A DNA stretch of 41,387 nucleotides from JACCYQ01 sp036675565 (lineage in GTDB: Bacteria; Bacteroidota; Bacteroidia; Chitinophagales; Chitinophagaceae), in contig JAKFER010000266.1 in assembly GCA_036675565.1 (NCBI GenBank), positions 1 to 41,387 of the forward strand, written 5' to 3'. The translations under genes and the position numbers were made by a program. This document shows positions 16,775 to 24,313 of this stretch, piece by piece. Within the stretch, counting starts at the first letter, position 1. Every line of letters begins with the position of its first letter. The notes under the pieces were generated by a model. The model saw only the letters and a list, made by a program, of their open reading frames with translations. It was not told the DNA's origin and did no database searches.

Positions 16775-17715
16775 TATATTCCTATCTTCTTTTCTATGAG
16801 GTAACTATTACGGCCAGGTGCATTTCGGGCAATCAGTTCTGCAATAAATCCTGCAAGGAATAATTGCATACCGATTATAATGGCACTTAAGGAAATATAA
16901 AAACCCGGGCGATTGGTAATGGCAAAATCCGAATTTATGATCTTGGAAATAACCAGGTAAATAGAAATGCCCAATCCCGCCAGGAAAAACAACGTACCCC
17001 ATAAACCAAAAAAATGCATGGGACGTTTTGAAAATTTTCCAACAAATGTTATAGATAATAAATCCAGGAATCCATTGATGAATCTTTCCCAGCCAAATTT
17101 GGTAACACCATATTTCCTCGGTCTGTGCTCAACTACTTTTTCACCAATTTTTTTAAAGCCTGACCACTTGGCCAATACCGGGATATAGCGATGCATTTCG
17201 CCATATACTTCAATGCTTTTGATTACTTTTTTCCGGTAAGCTTTCAATCCACAATTAAAATCATGCAATTTAATTCCAGAGACTTTGCGGGTAGTGGCGT
17301 TGAAAAATTTGGATGGAAGGTTTTTGGTGAGTGCATTATCATATCGCTTTTTCTTCCATCCACTCACAAGATCGTAATGATCTTCTGCAATCATTTTATA
17401 TAAATCGGGAATTTCATCAGGACTATCCTGCAGATCCGCATCCATGGTAATAATAACGTTCCCCTGTGCAGCTCTGAATCCTTCATTCAATCCGGCAGAT
17501 TTACCATAATTACGCTGAAACCTGATCCCTTTTATTTGAGGATGGTTATTTGATAATTCTTCAATTACTTTCCATGAATCATCGGTACTGCCATCATCAA
17601 TTAAAATGATCTCGTAATCGTATTGATTTTTATCAGCTACATCACGAATCCATTCGCACAATTCTGGCAAAGATTCTTCTTCATTATATAAAGGGATGAC
17701 TATTGAAAGATCCAT
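16774..17715 (-). CDS. Glycosyltransferase family 2, DPM1/GtrB-like, membrane anchored
   Basis: 313 residues. A GT-A domain covers about 1-230: DLSIVIPLYNEEESLPEL, ILIDDGSTDDSW, FQRNYGKSAGLNEGF and the DxD motif in TMDADLQDSPDEI. Two hydrophobic helices follow (about 236-262 and 273-297), the usual layout of polyprenyl-phosphate sugar transferases. It probably loads a sugar onto undecaprenyl phosphate at the inner membrane for later transfer. It overlaps DUF4199 upstream and GT4 downstream by one base each (TAATG), indicating tight coupling. Confidence 0.92.
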   Translation of the reverse strand: MDLSIVIPLYNEEESLPELCEWIRDVADKNQYDYEIILIDDGSTDDSWKVIEELSNNHPQIKGIRFQRNYGKSAGLNEGFRAAQGNVIITMDADLQDSPDEIPDLYKMIAEDHYDLVSGWKKKRYDNALTKNLPSKFFNATTRKVSGIKLHDFNCGLKAYRKKVIKSIEVYGEMHRYIPVLAKWSGFKKIGEKVVEHRPRKYGVTKFGWERFINGFLDLLSITFVGKFSKRPMHFFGLWGTLFFLAGLGISIYLVISKIINSDFAITNRPGFYISLSAIIIGMQLFLAGFIAELIARNAPGRNSYLIEKKIGI

Positions 17716-18236
17716 TATACGCTTAATTCATCTAAAGGGTTAACTGGTTTCTTTTTGGTAATAGCCGCTCCGATTAAAGAACCAACTGCCCCCAGTATAA
17801 TAAAGAATAACATGGTGCCACCAACTACACCGGCCCAGAAAAATTTACGACCCATTTCCAAAGCATCGTCAATCTGACTATCACTCATCTTGCCTTGTTC
17901 TTCTAATTGTTCTCTTGCCATTTCAAAACCTTTCTCTTTCATTTCAGGGAAAAGCAAATTAAAAATAATAATAAACGCAATGAAGATAATGGTGAAAACC
18001 GCTGTGGTTTTAAATCCAAATGCAAAAAGGTTTCCAAATGTTAACCTGTGATCATGCCCTTTTGCGTGCATACCAATAGTTACAATTAAACCAATAATTA
18101 GAATTGCATAGGTTATATATCCAAAGGTTGGATCGTTGCTTAATCCGGCAAAATTTAAAATGATTGAATACACAATTAATGCGGCTGCAATTAATAGCCC
18201 GGCGGTAATATGTGTTAATGGTTTATTTTCCTGCAT
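17715..18236 (-). CDS. DUF4199 domain membrane protein
   Basis: 173 residues. Four membrane helices can be seen: about 11-31, 38-57, 71-92 and 134-160. A hydrophilic Glu/Lys/Met-rich loop between the third and fourth (PEMKEKGFEMAREQLEEQG) looks amphipathic. This is the layout of DUF4199, a Bacteroidota family of unknown function commonly found beside dihydroorotase-like and GT2 genes. It lies 11 bases after the dihydroorotase homologue and overlaps the GT2 start by one base. Confidence 0.85.
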   Translation of the reverse strand: MQENKPLTHITAGLLIAAALIVYSIILNFAGLSNDPTFGYITYAILIIGLIVTIGMHAKGHDHRLTFGNLFAFGFKTTAVFTIIFIAFIIIFNLLFPEMKEKGFEMAREQLEEQGKMSDSQIDDALEMGRKFFWAGVVGGTMLFFIILGAVGSLIGAAITKKKPVNPLDELSV

Positions 18237-18247
18237 GATGTTTTGGT

Positions 18248-19513
18248 TTATTGATTTATAAATATCTGGTCTTTATTAATAGTTGCTAAGACCTTTCCCG
18301 TTAATGTTTTTTGTAAATAAGGTGAATTCTTTGAACGTGATTTAATATCTTTTAATTCAACAACCCATTTTTTTTGGGGATCAAAAGCAGTCAGGCATGC
18401 AGGTTGGTTAATTGAAATTGTGATTGCAGGTAAATCAAAAATTTTACGCGGGTTTATTGATAATACTTTTACCCAGGTTTCAGGACTTACACCCGGCATT
18501 GCGGTGTTAACGACTGCATATGTAGTTTCCAGGCCAATGGTGCCATATTTTGCATATTCAAATTCTACTAATTTGCTGTCTTTTTCCTGTGGAAGATGAT
18601 GAGTTGCTATGCAATCAATGACACCATCTCTTAAAGCAATTTGCAAAGCTTCCCTGTCTTTTTTTGTGCGCAGGGGAGGATTAAGTTTGAGGTTTGAATC
18701 ATAAGTTTCCAAATCCTCATCACAAAAAAACAAATGATTTGGAGTAACAGAACAACTAACCTGTACGCCATCTTTTTTTGCCTCTTTAATAAATTCAAGA
18801 GAACGGGCGGAGGTAACACCTGTAAAATGAATATTCGATTCGGTATACCTGGCTAATTTAATATCCCGGTCAATTACAATTTCTTCAGACATGGCGGGCT
18901 TCCCGGGTAATCCTAATTGAGTTGAAATGATGCCCTCATTCATTAACCCCTGCGGATTGATGGTTTTATCATCCGGTATTTGTATCACAACTCCATTAAA
19001 GGTTTTAATATATTGAAGTGCTTTTAATAATAAACCGGCAGATTGGATTGATTCTGTACCATCACTGAAAGCGATTGCACCACTGGCTTTCATATCATAC
19101 ATTTCTGCCAACTCTTCACCTTTTGCATTTTTAGTGACTGCACCTATTGGATGAATATTAACTCCTAATGATTTTCCTTTTTGAACCAGGTATTCAACTC
19201 CGGATTTATTATGAACCGTAGGTTGTGTATTTGGAATAAGCATTACATCAGTATACCCACCACTGATTGCGGCGGCGGCGCCGGTTTCCATGGTTTCTTT
19301 AAACTCATATCCTGGATCGGCAAAATGTGCAAAAACATCCATCCATCCGGGTGAAAGATGAAGGTTTCCTGCATCCAGGACCTGGTCCGCATCTTTTTCA
19401 ATATGATCTTCAATTAACCGGATAATGCCATTTTCAATGAACAGGTCTTTTACCTGGCCGTTGTGCGGGGATGATGGATCAATAATTCGGGCTTGCCTGA
19501 TTAAGATTTTCAT
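18248..19513 (-). CDS. Dihydroorotase homologue with degenerate active site
   Basis: 421 residues, full length and collinear with type I dihydroorotases. The cytoplasmic family makes dihydroorotate in pyrimidine synthesis. Several metal or substrate residues are changed. The HxH pair is F61-A62-H63 and the substrate Arg in HxRxPG is A65. The usual HAED histidine is Q178 (QIPDD), TPHH is TPNH (259-260), and the DHAP aspartate is H305 (ATHHLPQ). H63, D151 and H229 remain. It is therefore unlikely to be an active dihydroorotase. Similar non-catalytic homologues are widespread in Bacteroidota, and some bacteria use inactive copies to assemble aspartate transcarbamoylase. It is the first gene of the DUF4199-GT2-GT4-gmhA run. 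Automatic annotation would call it pyrC. Confidence 0.88.
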   Translation of the reverse strand: MKILIRQARIIDPSSPHNGQVKDLFIENGIIRLIEDHIEKDADQVLDAGNLHLSPGWMDVFAHFADPGYEFKETMETGAAAAISGGYTDVMLIPNTQPTVHNKSGVEYLVQKGKSLGVNIHPIGAVTKNAKGEELAEMYDMKASGAIAFSDGTESIQSAGLLLKALQYIKTFNGVVIQIPDDKTINPQGLMNEGIISTQLGLPGKPAMSEEIVIDRDIKLARYTESNIHFTGVTSARSLEFIKEAKKDGVQVSCSVTPNHLFFCDEDLETYDSNLKLNPPLRTKKDREALQIALRDGVIDCIATHHLPQEKDSKLVEFEYAKYGTIGLETTYAVVNTAMPGVSPETWVKVLSINPRKIFDLPAITISINQPACLTAFDPQKKWVVELKDIKSRSKNSPYLQKTLTGKVLATINKDQIFINQ

Positions 19514-19735
19514 TCGTTTGTTGCAGTGCCTCTTTAACCTATGGCTAAAAGACTTCTTAAGTTTGATTTCCGCCAGCGAAGATAAAGGTTGTTTTTTAGA
19601 TATACGAAGTGAAGCGGTTGAGTATAAACGACTAATTCTAATGCGTTGAAAAATAAAATTTTAACTATTTACAATAAGTTGAAACAACCCACCGTTTATC
19701 ATTTGGTTTTTCATAGGATATTGGATTTTAAAAAC

Positions 19736-19769
19736 GGGGCTGGATTTCTATCCGGGCCCCATTTTTTTT
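19736..19769 (-). terminator. Hairpin terminator after the DUF1080 gene
   Basis: GGGGC (19736-19740) pairs with GCCCC (19756-19760) and GGAT with ATCC inside, around a TTCT loop. On the minus strand it follows the DUF1080 stop by 28 bases and leads into TTTT. On the plus strand it is followed by eight T residues, so it could work both ways. Confidence 0.75.
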
Positions 19770-19788
19770 GTTTAGAATAGCGATATAA

Positions 19789-20559
19789 TTAATTCAAATC
19801 CTTAATCCAGATATTGCGAAATTGGATTAAACTCGACGCACCATCATATTCTCCTGTTTTTTTATCAATACCTCCATGATGTTGCAATCCGATTGGACCG
19901 CTTTCAGGAATTCCAGGCATTAAAGCATTTTCAATTACTAAAATATTATTCAGGTATACGGTTACCCTGTCACCACGCATAGTAATATCATAAGTATTCC
20001 ATTGACCTACGGGATTATCCGCATGAAACTTTGGAACTGCCTTAGCTCTTTCTTCAGCAGGAAGATCCTGGTTTAATCTTGTTCCCCATATTTCTCCCGA
20101 CCCTATTGGCCAGCACCATACCTGGACCTGGTCTTTTCCCCGCATTAAAATTCCTGAATCAGCATTGGGTAGCATAGTAAATATGATGTTTCCGGCTGTG
20201 TCTCGTGCATAATCACCATTGGGTAATATTGTTGGTACCGGGTAAAGATTACTGTGTTTTTTAAAGCGCCATTCCAGGTGAAGATCATAATCCTTGAATT
20301 GTTTTTCTGTAAACAAACTTTTATTGCCTTCTGCTTCTGACAAAGCATCATAGTCTATAACACCGTCCAATACTTTCCAATGACCATTGTCTCCTTCAGG
20401 AATTTTCCATCCGCTTAAATCTTTTCCATTAAATAGTGATGTATATCCTTCTTTCTTAAAGTTTTTAGAAGCTGCATTAGTTGTGGAATTTGTTGTTGAA
20501 CATTGGCTAAGCAAAATGGAAATCGCGGTAATGTAAACGAGTGATTTTAATTTTTTCAT
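19789..20559 (-). CDS. DUF1080 lipoprotein (3-keto-disaccharide hydrolase family)
   Basis: 256 residues. A lipoprotein signal ends LLSQCS (Cys at 20). The rest is one jelly-roll DUF1080 domain: YTSLFNGKDLSGWKIPEG at its start, WKVLDGVIDYD, FKDYDLHLEWRFK, then NADSGILMRG, QWNTYDITMRGDRVTVYLN and SGPIGLQHHGG. Members of this concanavalin-like family cleave 3-keto glycosides made by sugar oxidoreductases, while others remain uncharacterised. It lies 28 bases downstream of a Tat-exported Gfo/Idh/MocA oxidoreductase, matching that pathway logic in the periplasm or at the outer membrane. Confidence 0.9.
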   Translation of the reverse strand: MKKLKSLVYITAISILLSQCSTTNSTTNAASKNFKKEGYTSLFNGKDLSGWKIPEGDNGHWKVLDGVIDYDALSEAEGNKSLFTEKQFKDYDLHLEWRFKKHSNLYPVPTILPNGDYARDTAGNIIFTMLPNADSGILMRGKDQVQVWCWPIGSGEIWGTRLNQDLPAEERAKAVPKFHADNPVGQWNTYDITMRGDRVTVYLNNILVIENALMPGIPESGPIGLQHHGGIDKKTGEYDGASSLIQFRNIWIKDLN

Positions 20560-20587
20560 ATCTGGAATTTTATCAAATGAATGCTAT

Positions 20588-22048
20588 TTAAATTTCCCAT
20601 CCCGGCCGGCTTTTACGGGCTAAATATTCATTGGCTTCAGGAAGATTGGTTACCATTAAATTTTTATTATCCCATTCTAACCTGTCACTCATCCTGATTG
20701 CAAGGTTGCCCAGGCAAATAGCTTCGGCAATTGTTTGGGCATTTACAAAACTGCCTCTACTTGGTTTTTTCCCCTGGAACGATTGTATCATTTCCGGGAT
20801 CTGGTTTAACAATTCTACTTTTGGAACTTTTATGGAAGCCATCAATTTTTCTGCATCAGGAGTGCCGAATATTAATGGATCTCCATACGCATAATTAGCC
20901 AGGATCATTCCTTTATCACCCACAAATAAAACACCTTCTTTTGGCATAGGCTTTCCTAATGATCTTAGTGCTTTCGGTGTTTTGGGACGAATACCTCCTT
21001 CATACCAATACACATCAAGCATTTCATTTTTATTATTAAAGGGAACTTCCCACTGCAATGTGGCGGCATGCGGATAGGATAAATTATTCTTTATCCAGGT
21101 GCTTCTAAAATCTTTCAATTCACAATAAACATTTGCTGAGCCTTCAGCTGTTATAGGCATTCCTAAATCAAGTATGCGCCAGTCAACCCAAAAACCATAA
21201 TATCCCATATCAGCAAGGCATCCTGCACCGAATTCATACCATCCTCTGAAAACAGTATGTGTATAATCGGGTGAGTATGGCCGTGGTAAAGACGGTCCTA
21301 ACCAAAGATCCCAATCAAAACCTTTTGGAATTGGCGGTGTATTGGCCGGAGGATAAGGCGAACCTTGTGGCCACATGGGCCTGTTTGTCCAACGATGCAA
21401 TTCTTTTACATTTCCGATTGCGCCGTAGTTTATCCATGATTCCACAACATGATTGCCAGGTTCATCCATCCATGCAAATAATTGGGTGGGTATATTGGTA
21501 TTTTTAGCCTCTTCACAAACCACTCTGGTTTCTTTCATAAAGTTACCAATGGGTTTATGCGAACCCACTTTAATATTCTTTTTTAATGCAGCCAATGCGA
21601 TGGTGGCATGTAAATGATCCGGCGTCATAATGAAAACGGCATCCAGGTCATTTTCTTTTTCCAATAACTCCCTGAAATCAGCATAAGCATTGCAACCTTT
21701 GTAACTGGTTACAGATTTGTTTTTAGCATAATAATCATTTATAAATTTTTTGGCGACTTCACGACCACCTGCAGCTCCACGAGTTTCTCCTTGGGGTCTG
21801 CCCCATTGAGGATAATCATAACTTTCGGTATTGGGATCACAAACGGCTACAAATTGAAGCTCCGGTTGTTTTAACCAGTCGGGTAACATTTTAAATGATT
21901 GTGTTCCACAACCGATCAGGCCAATATTTAATTTGTTATTGGGAGATGTAACATTACTGCCTAAAATATAGGAAGGCAGTAAGCTCAATCCAATTGCAGT
22001 GGTGGATGTGTTCTTTATAAAGTCGCGTCTTTTGATATTTTCTGCCAT
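20588..22048 (-). CDS. Tat-exported Gfo/Idh/MocA family oxidoreductase
   Basis: 486 residues from MAENIKRRDFIKNTSTTAIG. The twin-arginine motif KRRDFIK and the following hydrophobic stretch to ILGS mark export of the folded, cofactor-loaded enzyme. The Rossmann start is LNIGLIGCGTQSF (about 41-53), with the dinucleotide acid region AVCDPN and the family's DLDAVFIMTPDHLHATIALAAL and VGSHKPIGN (the EKP/HKP lysine) stretches. A beta-sheet substrate domain follows. The family oxidises or isomerises sugars with bound NAD(P). The frame extends 17 codons upstream to 22099, but the Tat signal fixes the ATG at 22048. It probably forms an operon with the DUF1080 gene. Confidence 0.93.
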   Translation of the reverse strand: MAENIKRRDFIKNTSTTAIGLSLLPSYILGSNVTSPNNKLNIGLIGCGTQSFKMLPDWLKQPELQFVAVCDPNTESYDYPQWGRPQGETRGAAGGREVAKKFINDYYAKNKSVTSYKGCNAYADFRELLEKENDLDAVFIMTPDHLHATIALAALKKNIKVGSHKPIGNFMKETRVVCEEAKNTNIPTQLFAWMDEPGNHVVESWINYGAIGNVKELHRWTNRPMWPQGSPYPPANTPPIPKGFDWDLWLGPSLPRPYSPDYTHTVFRGWYEFGAGCLADMGYYGFWVDWRILDLGMPITAEGSANVYCELKDFRSTWIKNNLSYPHAATLQWEVPFNNKNEMLDVYWYEGGIRPKTPKALRSLGKPMPKEGVLFVGDKGMILANYAYGDPLIFGTPDAEKLMASIKVPKVELLNQIPEMIQSFQGKKPSRGSFVNAQTIAEAICLGNLAIRMSDRLEWDNKNLMVTNLPEANEYLARKSRPGWEI

Positions 22049-22402
22049 ACATCTTTTTTTAAATGGGGTATAATAAAGCCTAAATGATGAATTGTACAAA
22101 AGGAGAGGACCAGGTAGTTTTAAAGTTAAACTCTTTTCTTTTTTTAAAAATATTTCTTTAGATATTTTCAGATATTCAATTATTTCTTATAAGTATCATT
22201 AGGGCATGAGATTTAATGTCTGCCATTATGAATGGAAATTTCTATGAAACTACATGCTGAATGGTCTCCAATCGAATGTGCATCTGAAAACTTTAAGTGG
22301 TATTTGCTTAGAATAAAAATTGTAAAGTAGATTTTAGATACGCAGTATAATATATAGTGTTTCGATGCTTCTGCTTCTTTTTATTTATTTAAAATTAAGT
22401 CA
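22049..22402. other. AT-rich intergenic gap
   Basis: This gap precedes tRNA-Pro and includes the unidentified promoter of the oxidoreductase operon. It contains one short plus-strand frame at 22244-22330 (28 codons, MKLHAEWSPIECASENF...) with no recognisable content. No repeat, integrase fragment or RNA structure is evident. Confidence 0.4.
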
Positions 22403-22410
22403 TAGATTTG
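22403..22410 (+). promoter_or_regulatory. Bacteroidota -7 element (TAGATTTG) for tRNA-Pro
   Basis: An exact TAnnTTTG match 24 bases before the first base of the tRNA. The region about 20 bases upstream is T-rich but lacks a clean TTTG. Confidence 0.6.
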
Positions 22411-22434
22411 CCGCCCGATTAACCATCAACATTT

Positions 22435-22508
22435 CGGGACGTAGCGCAGCCCGGTAGCGCACTAGCATGGGGTGCTAGGGGTCGCAAGTTCGAATCTTGT
22501 CGTCCCGA
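22435..22508 (+). tRNA. tRNA-Pro (anticodon GGG)
   Basis: Acceptor arms CGGGACG (22435-22441) and CGTCCCG (22501-22507) pair perfectly, with discriminator A at 22508. The D arm GCGCAGCCCGGTAGCGC is followed by anticodon stem CTAGC/GCTAG around loop ATGGGGT, giving anticodon GGG. The T arm has GTTCGAATC. The sequence is close to the well-known bacterial tRNA-Pro(GGG). The 3' CCA is not encoded (ACA follows), so it must be added by the CCA enzyme. The -7 box lies upstream and a terminator starts 2 bases downstream. Confidence 0.97.
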
Positions 22509-22510
22509 CA

Positions 22511-22543
22511 AAAAAAGACTTCCAGTAACAGGAAGTCTTTTTT
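22511..22543 (+). terminator. Intrinsic terminator of tRNA-Pro
   Basis: AAAAAAGACTTCC (22511-22523) pairs perfectly with GGAAGTCTTTTTT (22531-22543) over a 7-base loop, ending in T residues. Confidence 0.92.
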
Positions 22544-22624
22544 ACATCTTCTACTTTATTTAATAATACGAATTGACTGAAGGTTTTTATTTCTGAATTA
22601 GTGTAAAATGTAGAACAACAAATT

Positions 22625-22660
22625 GTAAATAAAAAAAGCCAAATATAAATTTGGCTTTTA
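22625..22660 (-). terminator. Intrinsic terminator of the small minus-strand gene
   Basis: AAAAGCCAAA (22634-22643) pairs with TTTGGCTTTT (22650-22659). Read on the minus strand it follows the stop at 22679 and is followed by a long T run (the A run at 22631-22637). Confidence 0.8.
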
Positions 22661-22678
22661 CTTGAATATGAGGCTGGG

Positions 22679-22900
22679 TTAGTAACCAGTATTCTCCGAA
22701 TATGCTTGATTGGATCGTTTATTACCAATCATGTCTTTTACTTCTTTTGGTACATACTGGTCGTAAACTCTTTTTCCTTTTTCTTTTAAATTGCTGGTCA
22801 TTTTAGTTTTTTCTTCAGCACTCATTTTTGAATACTTGTACCAGGCAAATGCAGCTAACCCGGCCAGTAAAAATTTTCCTGTTTTGTTATTTCCGAACAT
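22679..22900 (-). CDS. Small hypothetical protein, YtxH-like layout
   Basis: 73 residues. A short basic N-terminus (MFGNNKTGKF) and one hydrophobic segment (LLAGLAAFAWYKY, about 11-23) are followed by a charged, helical Lys/Glu/Met-rich stretch (SAEEKTKMTSNLKEKGKRVY) and a polar tail. The arrangement resembles small stress-related YtxH-type proteins, but I cannot assign a family. It has its own terminator, which supports it being a real transcript, and it diverges from the gene at 23052. Confidence 0.75.
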   Translation of the reverse strand: MFGNNKTGKFLLAGLAAFAWYKYSKMSAEEKTKMTSNLKEKGKRVYDQYVPKEVKDMIGNKRSNQAYSENTGY

Positions 22901-23022
22901 AGTATAAAGTTTTTAAATGATTTAATTAATAAACATTATTAAAATATCATACCACCTATTAGTGCCGATATCTTATATGAAAATTGGTTACCATAGATAT
23001 AGGTTACTTTAATCATTGACAC

Positions 23023-23030
23023 TACATTTG
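23023..23030 (+). promoter_or_regulatory. Bacteroidota -7 element (TACATTTG)
   Basis: An exact TAnnTTTG match 22 bases before the GTG start at 23052. This leaves a leader of about 17 bases and supports that start. Confidence 0.6.
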
Positions 23031-23051
23031 TAATAATCTTATACCTTAAAT

Positions 23052-23564
23052 GTGAAAAATATATTTATAGCTTTATTGATACTGCCAACATTGTTATCAG
23101 CACAATCAACATTTTGGTATTCTGTAGGTGGTGCGGTTTATATTGATCGGACATTTAATCATACCGGTTATGGTCCTGAAATAAATGCGAACACAGAAAT
23201 ATTAAATGGCTTATCCTTAGGTGCCGGAATTGGTATCAGTAAAATTCCAATTCTTAACAATGCATATATACCTGTATATGGCAAAGCCACTTTTTTTCCA
23301 ACTTTAAATGAATCACAGCTGGCACCTTTTGCCACCGTGGAAGTGGGATATGGAATTTATGATGATAAAAACGAGTTTCGTAAAGGTCATGTTTTGGCAT
23401 ATGGTGGCGTAGGGTTTTCATTAAACACGAGGAAGTTTGGTTCACCTTATGCCAGTTTTGGTTATGGCGTTTATGGATATACTTCATATAATGAACCTGC
23501 AACTCAACGCCGTGCAACTTTAAAATTTGGCTTCATGTTAAACAGCCGTAGATCTGAATACTAA
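23052..23564 (+). CDS. Small outer-membrane beta-barrel-like protein
   Basis: 170 residues. A clean signal peptide (MKNIFIALLILPTLLSAQS, cleavage about 18) is followed by alternating short beta strands rich in Gly and aromatics (SVGGAVYIDRTF, LSLGAGIGISKIP, ATVEVGYGIYDD, LAYGGVGFSLN, ASFGYGVYGYT, TLKFGFMLNSR). This looks like an 8-strand outer-membrane barrel. The terminal residues (SRRSEY) end in an aromatic Tyr. The start is GTG at 23052; the ATG two bases earlier is followed at once by a stop. It is 35 bases upstream of trmH and possibly cotranscribed with it. Function unknown. Confidence 0.78.
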   Translation: MKNIFIALLILPTLLSAQSTFWYSVGGAVYIDRTFNHTGYGPEINANTEILNGLSLGAGIGISKIPILNNAYIPVYGKATFFPTLNESQLAPFATVEVGYGIYDDKNEFRKGHVLAYGGVGFSLNTRKFGSPYASFGYGVYGYTSYNEPATQRRATLKFGFMLNSRRSEY

Positions 23565-23599
23565 ATAAAATTCCCCGATAACTAACATAATTTAAATAA

Positions 23600-24187
23600 A
23601 TGACACCAGAACGCAGGAAACGACTGGAAAGCGTTTTGCAAAAAAGACAAACCAATATTACAGTGGTTTTAGAAAATGTTTTTGATCCTCACAATATTTC
23701 TGCTGTCCTGCGTAGTTGCGATGCCATTGGAATACAGGATGTTTATGTGTTAACTACGCGGATGGCTCCACATCAGCGATGGGGTTATCGTAGCAGCAGT
23801 GGTGCCTACAAGTGGGTGACCGTTCACCAGTTTAATGAAACAAAAGCATGCGTTGATACGTTAAGAAGAAACTATGAAAAAATATTAACAACCTGTCTGG
23901 CTGATGATTCGGTGAACTTATTTGAACTTGATTTTACCCAAAGTATGGCATTGGTTTTTGGTAATGAAAAAGATGGGATTAGTGAATTGGCTACATATTC
24001 TGATGGTAATTTTATAATCCCGCAGATGGGTATGATTAAATCATTAAATATCAGTGTAGCCTGTGCTGTAACACTTTATGAGGCATACAGGCAAAAAAAC
24101 CTGGCGGGCCATTATAATGAACCCAAATTACCTAATGATAAAATTAGTGCACTTTCGCATGAATGGGGACTGAGCGGAGAAAATTAG
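23600..24187 (+). CDS. trmH: tRNA (guanosine-2'-O-)methyltransferase, TrmH type (SPOUT)
   Basis: 195 residues. The SPOUT/TrmH motifs are intact. Motif 1 is VLENVFDPHNISAVLRSCDA, with the catalytic Arg and the Asn that follow the family. Motif 2 is VFGNEKDGIS. Motif 3 is the knotted IPQMGMIKSLNISVACAV. The WGYRSSSGAYKWV region matches the TrmH-specific insertion seen in enzymes that 2'-O-methylate G18 in the D-loop of tRNA. N-terminal MTPERRKRLESVLQKRQ is a typical TrmH start. It is cytoplasmic and uses S-adenosylmethionine. A second TrmH-superfamily enzyme in this window (36655) has the other, rRNA-type architecture. Confidence 0.9.
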   Translation: MTPERRKRLESVLQKRQTNITVVLENVFDPHNISAVLRSCDAIGIQDVYVLTTRMAPHQRWGYRSSSGAYKWVTVHQFNETKACVDTLRRNYEKILTTCLADDSVNLFELDFTQSMALVFGNEKDGISELATYSDGNFIIPQMGMIKSLNISVACAVTLYEAYRQKNLAGHYNEPKLPNDKISALSHEWGLSGEN

Positions 24188-24313
24188 AGCTTATTATTTA
24201 TTTTAAATAAGCAATCAACCTTTTGATCATATTAGTGGTCATACTTCTCGCCCATTATAATAATTCAGAAACACTTATTATATTTATCTATCAAATTATT
24301 AATTTTACCGAAT

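Noticed and set aside
22244..22330. 28-residue open frame before tRNA-Pro
   Set aside because: No start signal or similarity that I can recognise; recorded only in the gap description.
22435..22508. tRNA-Pro as an integration site for a mobile element
   Set aside because: No integrase, repeated tRNA 3' end or foreign-looking genes lie on either side.
22462..22728. Minus-strand open frame ending GTTRFELATPSTPC
   Set aside because: This is the familiar spurious peptide read antisense to a tRNA. The frame lies across tRNA-Pro, its terminator and the end of the 73-residue gene.
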